A stretch of DNA of 64,000 nt. It comes from Sclerotiophoma versabilis (Eukaryota; Ascomycota; Dothideomycetes; Pleosporales; Didymellaceae). The notes beneath the pieces are model-generated. The model searched no databases. It had not been told where the DNA came from and saw nothing but the letters and a program-made list of their open reading frames with translations. Position 1 is the first letter of the stretch, and each line of letters opens with the position of its first letter. The position numbers and the translations under genes are program-made. Below, in pieces: positions 11,713 through 23,230 of the stretch. Location of the stretch: the NCBI GenBank assembly GCA_012274445.1, contig JAAROD010000076.1, forward strand, positions 248,001 to 312,000, given 5' to 3'.

Positions 11713-13373
11713 CTAGGACCAGCCACCCAGGTCCTCACCACCAATGTGTTCGCTCGAACCTACATTCACTGTCTCACTTCCCGCGTCGCTATGCGCGGGC
11801 TCCGGATCGTTGAACATGACAACAAACGGCCGCGGCATACCGTACCTCTCCAACTCCCGCCGTACATTTGCCATTCCCCTCTTGAGATGCTTCTGGCTTA
11901 TGCGAAACAGCTGACCCACATCTGCCATCTCCTCGCCCTCATACTGCCGCAACTCCTCATGCCAATGCTCAATGTCCGCTTTCATCTTGTACAGCGCGAT
12001 GCCCGCTCTCACATACACAAGAGCCACGTCGTCGCCGCCAACAAGCTCGGCGAGGAAATCTTCAAACTCGGTATCCATTGCTTCACTCATTATGCGTACG
12101 CTCCTCATCCCCCAGAAGGCGGCTTCGGCCCAGTTGGCCTGGACCAGGTAGGTGGATATGATACGTGCGACAAGCCTGAGACGCAGGATCACGCGGACCG
12201 TCATGCCTGTTTGGCCGGCGTAGACACCACTAGAGATGGTCGCGTGGAAGAAGGTGTCGGCTAGAACTCTTCTGGTGCGGCCTTTGATCAGGATGTGTAT
12301 AGCGTGGAAAGCCTGCTCGTACGACTTTAGCGCGTCGTCTGCGCCATCTGGACCCTTTGCAAGGTGTGCGTCGCCTTGGTGCAAGAGCTTGGTTGCAGAT
12401 TCGCAGCTGTGTTGGAGGGTTGGTGGAGGCACAGCCATGGCGTGACGCAGTTCGCGCTCGACGGTCTTGTTGAAGCCTTCAATGTCCATGCTGTACAGGC
12501 CTTTGACCTGGCCGAATGGCAGAAGCAGCTTCCGTTGTAGGGAAAGCGGGATGTCCTTCTCGTCGCCTTCATCGACGTCATCCATGTCAGGGTCTCGTAG
12601 CAGGAAGGTGGTGGACAGCCGATCGTTCAGCATTGGGTAGCTCAAGGCTGAGTAGTACCATGTTTGCGTGAAGAGGCCGAGGTCGTCGAGGAGCAGGACG
12701 ACGGTGTGCTCGGGTACGGCCTGGTGAAATGGAGCGGTGATCTGGACGAGTGCGTGATGGTCGTTGAAGCAGTCGGCGCGGCGGTCGGTGCATACGATGG
12801 GCACAAGGCCTTCGGATGATATATGATTCACTAATACTCGTCTAGTCAGTAAAGGTAGGCGAAGGCATCAAAAGTAAACCTGGGGCGCTGAGAGGAGTGC
12901 TGAGAGGAGTGCTAAGAGGAGTGCTGAGAGGAGTGCTGAAATGGAGACGCCAGGCCTGAGTACAGTGTCCCTTCACCCTTCGCAGGCGTCGATGCTCCTC
13001 GATTGCCCCAGTGTCGCTCTCGTTGCTCCCTTTGCCGATGAACAACGGCATACATACCAGCACTTGGCCAAGGCGTCCCAATCTTCACCGTCCTGACCTC
13101 TCTCCTCCACACCTTCTTCGCTTCCGTTGCAATCTGTTTACATGTCCGCTGCAGTCTCAGATCGAACTGGTACACGCCGCCATAAAACCCCTGGCTCTCG
13201 AGCGTCGCAGACTTGTGTAGGCGATCGGCTGGCCTGAAGTACAGCGAGTATATCTGCTCGCGCAATTCGAGAGGGAGATGCAGAAAGCGGAAGGGATCGA
13301 CAGGTGTCGAGCTGGGTTCGACAGGAGGTGGTGGGAAGAAGGTGAGGGATGGCGGGGAGGAAGCGGTCGCCAT
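11713..13373 (-). CDS. 2EXR/F-box-like domain protein
   Basis: Two exons, 13373-13058 and 12830-11713, joined across a 227-bp intron (GTATGT...TTAG). The product is 477 residues. After a proline-rich head comes FRFLHLPLELREQIYSLYF (about residues 27-46), the opening of the 2EXR/F-box-like module frequent in Pezizomycotina, and then a DLRLQRTCKQIATEA helix. Exon 2 begins at VNHISSEG, which completes GTPWPSA-type sequence from exon 1. It carries a VVLLLDDLGLFTQTWYYSALSYP stretch followed by mostly helical, TPR-like sequence and an acidic tail. An upstream in-frame ATG at 13433 would add 20 residues. I prefer 13373 because its context (GACATGG) is better. The family suggests a substrate adaptor, but the function is unknown. 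Confidence 0.78.
12888..12935. repeat. 12-bp minisatellite (4 units) in intron
   Basis: Four head-to-tail copies of CTGAGAGGAGTG, the third with one change (CTAAGAGGAGTG). The array lies within the 227-bp intron of the 2EXR gene. Read on the minus strand it would encode a simple repeat in any frame, but the conserved join on either side argues that it is spliced out. Confidence 0.85.
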
Positions 13374-14020
13374 GTCTCGATACGGGGGCTGGCGCAGGTG
13401 GGTGAGGAGCGGAACGGAGTGGAATTGGAACATGCGTCGCGGTGTGCTGTTGCAGGCTGTGGGACGAGAGGTGAGAGATGGCCGGACGAACTGTGGGCGA
13501 ACAGGGAATGGCGGGGCCCGGAGTTAACAAGCAAAGTCCGAGCCGAGGTGGTCATGTTGAATGCAGCTTCTGGCAGCAAGACGACGAAACGAAGACTTTA
13601 GTAGACAACCAGGAAGTGAGGCTCACCACCAGACAGATGGACGTGATTCCGATTCTTAGCATTACGACAATTAATTAAAGAGGCAACTACTAGGATAGCC
13701 ATTGAAGTCTTGCAAACAATGTAGCAAGATTTCTAGAGCTTAATTTCATAATCCTGGAGCTTATACTATAGTAATACTTGGTGGCTGCGTAGGAGCTGTA
13801 CAGGCTGGGGTTCGCTGATGAGACTCGCTTCTAGGTCGTGGATGGAGATGGAAGTTGGTTACACTTGGATGCTGCTATTTTGACATATCATACACTTCTT
13901 TACACACGCCTTTTTGTGTTGCGTCCAACATATGCCCTCCCATGGGCCAATGACTGTAATCGAACAAGTGAGAGCGGGTATGCACATTCGTCGCCATGCT
14001 CTCCAACACACTTCTGCCTC
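13374..14020. other. Intergenic stretch between 2EXR gene and TIM50
   Basis: About 650 bp comprising the upstream region of the 2EXR gene and the 3' end of TIM50. Base composition drops to AT-rich around 13,650-13,780 (including TTAATTAA near 13,670). No gene was seen. Confidence 0.5.
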
Positions 14021-15958
14021 TTACTTTGTCTGCGATGGTGGCACTCCAGCATGCGCAGTAGCAGCCTCGGGGGCTGATGCGGCAGACGGGACGGCGGCGC
14101 TCTGGGGCGCCGCACCGAGCCAGCTGAAGGCGCCAGCCTTCATGTCCTTCATGGCGGCCTCCTGCATCTTCTTCTCCTCCTCGGCCATCTCCTTCAGCCA
14201 CTGGTCGCCGTTCTCCCGGATCTGCTTGTCCAAGTGCTGGTAGTTTTGGATGTTGAAGTCGCGGTACATGTCGATCATCATCTTGCCCTCGGCCATGCCC
14301 TGGCCGATGTTCTGGTCGCCCAGCTGCAGGCCCGGCTGCTTGGCTGCATCGAGGCCGAGCGACTTCATGAACATGCCGCCGGCGCTGCCCTTGGTCTTCT
14401 TCTTCTGCTCGGCGAGGTCGCGCTGGAAGGCTTCGCGCAGCTTGGCCTCGCGGCGGGCGTACTCGACGGGAATGTCCTTGCCCTTCATGGAGTCGAGGAC
14501 CTTGCGGACGTCGACGGGCTGGCCGGTCTGCGACATCATGGCGAGGTACTCGAGGAAGGGTATCATGGCGACGAGGCCCTTGTCGCCAGGCTCGCCTTTC
14601 CACTTGGGCAGGATGATGGCGTTCTCGGGCTGCAGCTTGACGTGCGAGGGATCGGTGTCGATGACGATGACCTTGGACAGGTCGCGGTTGAGGTAGGAGA
14701 GGTCCTGTGGTAGTTAGCAGACGAGACGGGGATGGCAGGGGGAGGGCAGGGGAAGGGCAGGGGGGTGGCACGGAGTCAAAGAGCAAAAAGATGACACAGA
14801 GTCAAGGAAGCAGAGTGACAAAAAGCCAGGACGCACCTTGATGTACTCGCCGTTCTCGAAGCGGGTGGCCTCGCGGAACAGCGGCCACATGACAAGGCGG
14901 AAGGGGTCGAGCTTGCGGATGATGGGGTCGGCGTCCATGGACTTGACGGTGGTGAAGATGACGAGCTCGTACTGGGAGCTGAGGTAGCGCAGGAAGTAGT
15001 CGAGGCCGGGGCGCTTGGCCAGACGGTAGCCGTGCTTGGTGCTCCACTCGGAGTGCAGCAGCAGGTCCTCGAGCGACAGGACGAGGGTCAGCTCGGGGGC
15101 GCCGCCGGGGATCTTGTCCTTGTCGGGCAGCAGCTTCTGGAAGGTGGGCTCGGTGTAGTAGGCCTTCTGGCCGTTGATGCGGGCGGCGGCGCGGGCGTAG
15201 ACGAGGGCGGGCGACCAGCCGTTGGGGATGTCGGGGTGGGCGTTTTGCTCGTCGTCGCTCTCCCACGGCCTGCCCATGTAGGCGGCGCCCAGGGTGCCGA
15301 ACAGCAGGGTGGCGAGGTAGCCCCAGTTGGCGACGCGGTTCCGCCGCCGGTCGGTGCTGGTCTCGTAGGCCGACTTGGGCAGCTCGCGGCCGCCAGCAGC
15401 GCCAGCAGCGCCAGCAGCGTCGGCACCGCCGTACGAGGGGTGCTCGGGCTCGTCGGCGGAGGCATTGGGGTCGCGCTTCGTGCTGGCCGCGCCCTCGGCC
15501 TCGTGCTCAGCGGCAAAGGTCGAGGGGATGCCGAAGCGCAGGTCGGGCAGCGGCTGCTGGGGCTGCTGGGGGTTCTGGGGCTGCTGGGGCTCCTGGGTCG
15601 AGGCCTCTGTGTTGGCGGCGGGCGTCTTGGGGCCCGCCAGCTCCTCCTCGCTGCCCTGGGCCTGGGCGGCGGCCTCGTTCAGGGTGGCATTGGCGCTCGC
15701 GGGGCGCGGCCGCGTGTGGGCGGCGGGCGCCGTGTTGGCCTCGGGCGCGCTCCGTGTCTCTGTGAACTCGGGCTGCTGGGCTGGGCTGACGGGGTTCGGG
15801 CGCGTCTTGTCGGCCGCGTCGACCATCTGCGGGCTCTTCGGCCGCCCGAGCCGGGCGTAGGAGGGCGTGGACGAGTGCAGCGAGGCGGTGGGCGCGCGGC
15901 GCGCAGCTGGCAGTGCCGGGCGGGTGCGCAGTGCGCGGGACGCTGCTCGGGCGAGCAT
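14021..15958 (-). CDS. TIM50: Mitochondrial inner-membrane translocase subunit Tim50
   Basis: Receptor subunit of the TIM23 presequence translocase, anchored in the inner membrane and facing the intermembrane space. Exons are 15958-14837 and 14704-14021, joined at GEYIK|DLSYLN across a 132-bp intron (GTGCGT...CACAG). The product is 601 residues, longer than is usual for Tim50. The N-terminus (MLARAASRALRTRPA) is an Arg/Ala-rich presequence. Residues about 50-190 are low-complexity (Pro, Gln, Glu, Ala). One membrane span follows (about 205-226, around WGYLATLLFGTLGAAYMG), then an FCP1/NIF-like domain from about 284 (LTLVLSLEDLLLHSEW, KRPGLDYFLRYL, FTTVKSMDADPIIRKLDP). The catalytic DxDxT of true phosphatases is replaced by a SLEDL-type loop, as known for Tim50. 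The C-terminal part holds a charged helix. It is divergent from the ERAD mannosidase gene. Confidence 0.93.
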
Positions 15959-16282
15959 GGCGGCGGGCACGGGGTGGGCGGGAGCACTGCAGGCTGCGCA
16001 GCGAGCGGCGGTCTGCGAGGCACGGGAGACGGGGCGGGCGCGCGACGGGTGGTGGGCGGGGGGTGGGCTGGCGAGCGGGTGGGCTGGTGGTGAGCGGCGG
16101 CGGTGGTGAGCGGCGGCGGCGGTGGTCCAAAAGCTCTGCCCCAGCGCGCACGGGCTTCCGTCATGCGCGCGCGGGCATGCTAGCAGCGCGTAAACGAAAG
16201 GTGGCTTCCAGCAGCGTCGCCGTCTCCCCTCGCTCTCGCGCAGGCGTCGCGTCCATGTCGCTGCACCCCGACTCCCCTGGGC
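15959..16282. promoter_or_regulatory. Compact divergent promoter region TIM50 / ERAD mannosidase
   Basis: Only 324 bp separate two divergent start codons (minus ATG at 15958, plus ATG at 16283), so the promoters and 5' leaders of both genes must share it. It is very GC-rich. I see no clear TATA box. Confidence 0.6.
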
Positions 16283-19200
16283 ATGCGACTGACTGCGCGG
16301 AGGATGCCGCCGACTGCCCGCGCGCCGCCGCCGCCGCTCTGCCTGCTGCTGTGGGCCGCCGGCTGGGCTGCGTGCGCGCTGGGCATGGCCGCTGAGACGC
16401 TCGCGCACCTGAGGTAGGCGGCACCCGCACACGCGCACACGCGCTGACGGCCGCAGACAGGAGACCCGCGCCCTCTTCTACCATGGCTTCGACGGCTACA
16501 TGGCCCACGCCTTCCCCGAGGACGAGCTGCGCCCGCTGACCTGCGCGCCCCTCACCCGCGACCGCCACAACGCGGCCCACATCGAGGTCAACGACGTGCT
16601 GGGCAACTACTCGCTGACCCTCGTCGACAGCCTGTCCACGCTCGCCATCCTCGCCTCGGCGCCCCCGCCGCCCGCCGCTGCGCCCGCCCGCAACACGGCC
16701 CTCGACGACTTCCAGGACGGCGTCCGCGCCCTGGTCGAGCTCTACGGCGACGGCACCGCGGGCCCCGCCGGCCAGGGCTCGCGCGCCCGCGCCTTCGACC
16801 TCGACAGCAAGGTCCAGGTCTTCGAGACGACGATCCGCGGCGTCGGCGGCCTGCTGAGCGCCCACCAGTTCGCCGTCGGCGACCTGCCCATCCGCGGCTA
16901 CCACCCCCGCCACGACCGCCGCCACGGCCGCACCGCCATCGTCTGGCCCAACGGCCTGCGCTACGACGGCCAGCTGCTGCGCCTGGCCACCGACCTCGCC
17001 AACCGCCTCCTGCCCGCCTTCCACACCCCGACCGGCCTGCCCTACCCGCGCGTGAACCTGCGCCATGGCGTGCCCTTCTACGCCAACTCGCCCCTCAACA
17101 TGGACCCGGAGCACGGCCAGTGCAGCAGCGGCCCCGACCACAAGCCCGCCGAGGTCACCGAGACGTGCAGCGCCGGCGCCGGCAGCCTGGTGCTCGAGTT
17201 CTCCACCCTCAGCCGGCTGACCGGCGACCCGCGCTACGAAAGGGTGGCCAAGGATGCCTTCTGGGCCGTCTGGCACCGCCGCAGCAGCATTGGCCTGCTC
17301 GGCGCAGGCATCGACGCAGAGACCGGCCAGTGGCTCTCGCCCTACACGGGCATTGGAGCCGGCATCGACAGCTTCTTCGAGTACGCCCTGAAGACGCACA
17401 TCCTCCTCTCCGGCCTCCCCTACCACCCTGCCAATGCCACCGTCGACTCGCCCGATGCCTTCCTGCGAGCCTGGGAAGAGGCACACGATGGCATCAAGCG
17501 CCAGATCTATCGTGGTGCCCAGCACCAGCACCCTCACTACGCTCAGGTCGACCTGTACACGGGAGCTCTGCGAGCTTTCTGGATCGACAGCTTGAGTGCC
17601 TTCTACCAGGGTCTGCTCGCTATGGCCGGTTACATCGACGAGGCAGTCGAGACACACCTCCTCTACACCGCCCTGTGGACCAGGTACTCGGCCATGCCCG
17701 AAAGGTGGTCCACTGCCACCGGCAACATCGAGCACGGTCTGCGCTGGTGGGGCGGCAGACCCGAGTTCATCGAGTCTACCTGGTATCTCTATCACACCAC
17801 AAAGGACCCCTGGTACCTCCACGTCGGCGAGATGACCCTGCGCGATATCAAACGCCGCTGTTGGACAAAGTGCGGATGGGCTGGCCTGCAAGACATCCGC
17901 ACCGGCGAGCTGAGCGACCGCATGGAGAGCTTCTTCCTCGGCGAGACTGCCAAGTATCTTTTCCTCCTCTTCGACCCCTCGCATCCACTCAACACATGGG
18001 ATGCGCCCTTCGTCTTCACCACCGAAGGCCATCCCCTCATCATACCAAAGCGCCTGCGCCCAACCAAACCCCACCGACAACCAGGCCCCTTACCCGAGTG
18101 GCAGCCGGCTCCTGCGACATGTCCTCTGCCGCCTGCCATATTGCCCTTCAGCATCTCCGCCACAGCCGCTCGACCAGATATCTTTCACGCCGCCAGCCTT
18201 GCTCGTCTGCACCTCATGCCTACCATGGAGACCCTCGAGTCCCCACTGATCGAGTTCAACTCGGCTCACCCAAGCATATCCATGGCTGACATTCGGTCAC
18301 CATCCAACTACACCTACTACCCCTGGACGCTACCTGTCGAATACATACCGCACAACGCAATGAGCTCACCACTAGCTATGCGCACCACATTCGATCTGTC
18401 GTTCCCCAACATGCCCAACAGTCCACAGCTCGGCACCATGCAGCGAATACCCGAGGGCATCTTGGTCAACTCCATGAGCGGCCTGCGCCTGGGCATGGTC
18501 CGCGAGCAGGACCAGCTCGTCGACATGGACGAACACTTCCGCATCTACGCAATCTCCAACCTCGCCCTGGGTCGTGACGAGAAAGTCTTCATGTCGCGCG
18601 CCACAATCGAGTCCTTCAACCCACTCGACCCCTACTTCACTCGAACCCGCGACCCCCAGAACCTCGACCTCGTCATTGACGTCCCACCTGCCTCGGCGCT
18701 GCCTTTATCAGACACCTTGTCTTCGCTGCTCGACGTCGCTCTTGGCCAGATTGGCAACCTGACCGGTCTCGACATCGCCGACGCACTCGACGACTTGGAA
18801 GCCCACCCTGAAGCTCTTGAAGACGAGCCGTCATACCTATCCAACTTCCTCTCCTCACTGCAGAACCTGCTCACCCCACCTTCGCCTACCGGAACATCCA
18901 AGCCACCCAAACAGCACACCACTTTGCGCCACGCTGTCGCTGCCACCTTACCCATCGGCGCAGGTGCCGCTCCACTGCCCGATACCCAAGACCCAGACCT
19001 CGCATACAGCGCCGCGAACCCGCTCGTGTGGAGTAAAATCCATATCCACCATACCGACCTGTGTAACGAGCGTCTCCCCCTCGAAATCGCCAAAGAACAT
19101 CAAGTAATCGTGGTTAAGAGGGGTGGATGTTCCTTCTCACATAAGCTGCGGAGCATCCCTGCCTACCCACCAGACCCGTCTTCTCTGCAGCTTGTAATTG

Positions 19201-19487
19201 TTGTTAGTTTCCCAGACCAACAGACGCCCCCTACCGCGTCGTCTAGCAAGAGGGAAAGAAATGCACATGCCAGAGGCGACGACGTCGGGCCGCTGGTGCA
19301 GCCCTTGCTTGATGAAGAGCAGTATACGCCTGGTGGACTCTTGAGACTGCATCCTATTCCGCTGATACTCGTCGATGGCGGCGAAGATACGATGGAGAAG
19401 CTGAAGAGGGCGAGTGGCGTGGGTGTGAGGAGGAGGTACTATTTCAGGACTCAGGGTGTAAGGATTGGGAACTTGATTGTACTTTGA
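16283..19487 (+). CDS. MNL1: ER degradation-enhancing alpha-mannosidase-like protein (GH47, EDEM/Htm1 type)
   Basis: Trims mannose from misfolded glycoproteins in the ER to mark them for degradation. Exons are 16283-16413 and 16457-19487, with a 43-bp intron (GTAGGC...GCAG). The product is 1053 residues, longer than yeast Htm1. Exon 1 encodes a signal peptide (hydrophobic LCLLLWAAGWAACALG, ending near residue 36). The GH47 domain spans about 45-580: YHGFDGYM, NDVLGNYSLTLVDSL, KVQVFETTIRGVGGLLSAH with acidic Glu167, TCSAGAGSLVLEFSTLSRLTGD, GIGAGIDSFFEYALK, RPEFIESTWYLY, MESFFLGETAKYLFLLFD, and the FTTEGHP ending of the family. About 900-1053 fits a protease-associated (PA) domain (ADLCNE-like start, VIVVKRGGCSFSHK, PLILVDG). 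No KDEL-type tail is seen. GC content is extreme in the first kilobase and falls near 17.45 kb. MNL1/HTM1 is the yeast counterpart name, used here by similarity. Confidence 0.93.
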
Positions 19488-19790
19488 GAAGAGTAGGCGT
19501 ATCACTTGCCTCCATAGATTTACATTAGACTTTACACAATCCACGGCTTAGATGTACTGCATTGTTCCTGGCCCTTAAGCGACGTGTGCGTTATATCTGC
19601 CCAGCACCTCTCGTATCGTAGTAAGCGTGGCCCGATTGGGTGCTCTTAGTCGTATTCAGGCGTCCTGCTTCGTCAACCCTCAGCCACACATCATCTCCAC
19701 AGCACGCTCAACGCGGACTGTTATCTTACGCCGCAATCAGAACCATGCACGTTTTGTCTCTCTCGGATCCTTCTAGCGACTGCCCCCAAA
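19488..19790. other. Short intergenic stretch
   Basis: 303 bp holding the mannosidase gene's 3' end and the upstream region of the second regulator. No specific sites recognised. Confidence 0.5.
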
Positions 19791-21690
19791 ATGGTGTACC
19801 GTGGCCGACCCTCGACGGGCTGCAAGAGTTGCCGTGAGCGTAAGATCAAGGTTAGCAGGCGTGCGCTCTGCCTATTCCAACCGGAACCCGTCAAGAGTAA
19901 CCGAATTGCAGTGCGACGAAACTCCTGACGGATGTCTCAAGTGCGTCAAGGCCAGGATTGCCTGTCCTGGCTATGACCGTAATGTGGACCTCTTCTTCCA
20001 CGATGAGACGGCAAGAACCGAGGTCAAGGCGAAGAAAGCAAAAGCAAAGGCGATTGCACTGCGCGATGCGCGGTATGCCAGCAGTAGGGCTCCGTCAGTC
20101 ACCTCAGATGAGTTGATACCTTCACCGTTGGTAGCTCAAGAAGTCTTTGGCGAAGCCTCGCCCGGCATCCTGCTCCTAGCACCATTGGTCGACCAGGGCA
20201 TCGCCTATTTTATGTCACATTACGCCATCGGCCTTGACCAGCCGTCAGTTCACTCCGAAGCCTATAACAAATACCTGGCTACCAATGGCTTCCATCCTTT
20301 AGTCGCAACATCAATGACAGCTCTAGGCCTTGCTGGCGTAGCCAACATCTACCGGGACACTGCACTTAAGCGCAAAGCTACTAGATGGTATCTCGATGCC
20401 ATCCAAAGGACAAACAACGCTATCACTCATCCCACCGAAGTCACTTCAGACACTACATTGCTTGCCATCACCCTGTTGGGCATGTTCGAAGCCACGTCTA
20501 ACGAGCACACCCTTCACACCTGGGGTGAGCACGTTGCTGGAGCTGCGTCACTTGTTCGCATACGAGGTATGACCCAGTTTACGTCACCAGCAGGAAGACG
20601 CATGTATTTACATTCCGTTGGACTGCTCACGATGAACTGCTTGGCAGATGGCACTGCTTTGCCGGCATATATTGGCGAGATGAACGAGGAGATTAAGAAG
20701 TATTCTGATTCCGCCGATCCAAGGAACCGGTTTTTCTTCCTCCAGCAGGACGTCGTCAATTTCCGAGCAGACATTATAGGAAAACAAGCAATGAGCCTAC
20801 AAAGCATACTTCACCACGCGCTTGAGCTTGACGCTGTGGCGGAGAAAGTCTTCGAACATGCAGGACCAGAGTGGAGCTACGAGGAAGTCGCACTTACGAG
20901 CCGCAGTCCATATGTCTTTGGTGACACATACCACATCTATCCCAGCCATGCCACGGCGCAGACTTGGAACTGGGTTCGCTACACCAAGATCTACATCCAC
21001 GACATCATCCGCAACACCATCCTCGCCGGACTTGCTACGTCGCCCCCGGCTTTCAATGCCACTCAGCATATTCAGCAGCTCACCAGAAGCATCAATCAAC
21101 TGCAAAAGATCCAGTCCGACATTCTGGCAAGTGCACCACAATTCCTCCATGACGTACCCAAGGTCGCCCCAAATTCTGAAGCGTGCCTAACGCATCTACC
21201 ATCGCAATGCAGTATCTCGTCGTACGACTCATCTCCATCAACACCGGAATTCCGCGCCAGCACACTAAAGGATACGAATTCTCACTCCTACCTGTCATCA
21301 CAACCCTTCTCCAAACCGCACAAGCTCTTCTTTGAGAACTTTCGCAACACGAATACACCAGCTGAGCCCTCTCTTGTCTCCAATGATAAAGTCACAGACC
21401 GCCTTCCAGTTGTGCGCATTTCCGGCGGCCACTCGACGCTCTGGGCCCTGTACGTTTCTGGCTCCATGCCCACAGCTGAGCGCGCTACACAGGAGTTTAT
21501 CATTAGATGCCTGGGCAGGTTTGAAAAGGAATTTGGGATTAACCAGGCAAAGGTGCTGGCAGCGGCGCTGAAACTAAAAATGCTGAGGCCAGAGGTGGAG
21601 GGAATATGTCCGAGTTATTTGCCTAGGCAAGCAGCGCCGTATGTTGTGCCGGGTGAAGGGAGGGAGAGGGGGATCGAGGAGTTGCGGTAG
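19791..21690 (+). CDS. Zn2Cys6 transcription factor with Fungal_trans_2-like region
   Basis: Exons are 19791-19850 and 19912-21690. The 61-bp intron (GTTAGC...GCAG) falls inside the zinc cluster, between the second and third cysteines. The spliced start MVYRGRPSTGCKSCRERKIK|CDE gives Cys11, 14, 21, 28, 31 and 38 (C-X2-C-X6-C-X6-C-X2-C-X6-C). A start read downstream of this exon would have only half of the cluster. The product is 612 residues. A basic Lys/Ala-rich segment (about 55-70) follows the cluster. From about 110 the helical region fits the Fungal_trans_2/DUF3468 type (LLAPLVDQGIAYFM, LVATSMTALGLAGVA, TTLLAITLLGMFEA, WGEHVAGAASLVRIRG). A Ser/Thr-rich stretch at about 455-510 precedes a final helical segment. 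Nuclear DNA-binding role by family; targets unknown. Confidence 0.9.
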
Positions 21691-22997
21691 TCTTTACGCA
21701 CTTTACTGCTCTTTAACCTGTCAAACACGATTCATGATAACATTGCCGTGACCGGCAGTGGTCAGCCACGTCGTTCCCCTTCCAGACGGGTATCAACTAC
21801 ATGCTTGTACGGAGACATGCCACCTCATATAGCTGACATTGGTCTGTGCCATATCCGTCGAAGGATTCACAAGGAAGCTACACGTTTCCCTTACTCCGAG
21901 GGATCTGCTTCACTAGCTTACGGAAACGCTGGCTTGACGTTTCGATCAATCTGGCTTCTAGCCGCCTCGGAGATATTGGGCATAATATCTTGTCCGTGGG
22001 GCAACTGCACCGGACTCTATATCGTTGCGCTTCTTTGAATGGATTTGCCATCGCTCATGCGCTTTTACCCAGTGTTTACGTACACCCGAGCTTAAACGCC
22101 AACAGTCTGGATCCTCTCTAACATCTACCAAGCCGTCTAAAGTCTTGTTTAGCTTCGAGGTGTACTTTTGCTGTCCTAGAATCTTGAGAGTCTTCAAGGT
22201 GCCTCTTGATTGAAGCGCCACCCATGTCATCTTCGCCCCTGACTACCGTCTCTCCTCTGACGACGACTTCACGAAGCTACGTCACTCTGAATGGAGAAAG
22301 GCAAAGACGGTATCAGGTTTCAGATTCTACACTTGTTCAAGCTTTTGGGCGAAACGTACCACGAGCTTCGGGCACTACAATGTCCCACAGTCTTGGTGGA
22401 TGCTTAATTCACGCACGCGTATGGATGAATTGAGGCTATCTCCTTTTGATGACGATGAGTCCCTGGGTGACCGTTTGATTCAAATGTCACAAAGCCAGGA
22501 GTGCTTGTTGCGCCGCACCTCAGTCATTGCCCCCAGCCCAGAATTTCAAGTTGGTGTTGACAAGTGGGCGGATGCGAGAGAGGCCTGCACAGCTGCCTTG
22601 CTGAAAGGAATCAGGCAGCGTCTCATCCGGAACAAGTCTCTGCACCCCGAGCACACTTCGCTGCGGTAATCGTTTCAAGAGTCATTCTCTATTAAGGTTT
22701 TCATTCCTATCTTACAACTCCAACATCTTGTTTGTAAAAGTACATAATGCACTACTAGAAGATCTTCGCAAACTTTTAAGCCGTACAGTAAACACTTTAG
22801 ACATACAGTACTTTAGTTCTGCTCTTCTACAGTGTTTATTGTTTTGTTAAAAGTAGAAATAAACCTTCTACCTACGTGTATATAGTAACTAGTGTCTGCA
22901 AATAATATAAGCAAAGGTAATGCAAGCTTAGTTATAAGATCCAAGTATATAGCTTCGTACCTAGCTAAGCTACAAGCTCTTATGAGTAGTAACGTGT
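21691..22997. other. Transition from genes to transposon block
   Basis: 1.3 kb between the last confident gene and the first LTR fragment. It includes a possible coding fragment (22206-22669). From about 22,680 the sequence becomes AT-rich but still keeps CA/TG dinucleotides, so it is less altered than the DNA to its right. Confidence 0.5.
22206..22669 (+). CDS. Possible orphan coding fragment next to the AT-rich block
   Basis: Three overlapping frames have some protein character. A frame starting in the context CCCATGTCATCT (ATG near 22224) reads MSSSPLTTVSP and onward. A second gives GIRFQILHLFKLLGE at about 22310-22350. A third, from 22400, ends at 22669 with the charged, helical MDELRLSPFDDDESLGDRL stretch. 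No single splice model joins them convincingly. It may be a small multi-exon gene or a decayed gene at the edge of the repeats. No family recognised. Confidence 0.27.
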
Positions 22998-23230
22998 TGT
23001 TACGATCCTGTGCGGACGAAGCGGCACAGTGATTAAGTAGCCAACCAGAGCCCTTACCTTAGAACTAGGGGCAGAGTTAGGAAGAACCTCCCTTTGTGCA
23101 GTTACGTGACATGTTTATTAACAAGCATAACACACGTTACTAGCTTATTAATAAGCATTGTATATTATTACTTATTAATAAGTAATACTATGTATTTTAT
23201 TAGACTAACCTTAATTACTTATTAATAAGC
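22998..23230 (-). repeat. Truncated LTR of Gypsy-1 family
   Basis: Starts TGTTACGATCCTGTGCGG and matches, in inverse orientation, the LTR at 31428-31926 (its end reads CCGCACAGGATTATAACA). About half of the 499-bp LTR is present. It keeps more G and C than the other copies. It marks the left edge of the AT-rich block. Confidence 0.85.

Noticed and set aside
13875..14786. Minus-strand 303-codon frame over the TIM50 second exon
   Set aside because: Wrong frame relative to the conserved Tim50 C-terminus. Arg/Pro-rich shadow that also crosses the intron.
15032..16093. Long plus-strand frame opposite TIM50
   Set aside because: Shadow of GC-rich TIM50 coding sequence, Gly/Val-rich without family features.
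16161..18080. Long minus-strand frame (639 codons) opposite the mannosidase gene
   Set aside because: Antisense shadow of the GC-rich GH47 coding region. The translation is low-complexity Gly/Ala/Val/Arg-rich, while the plus strand has a full family match.
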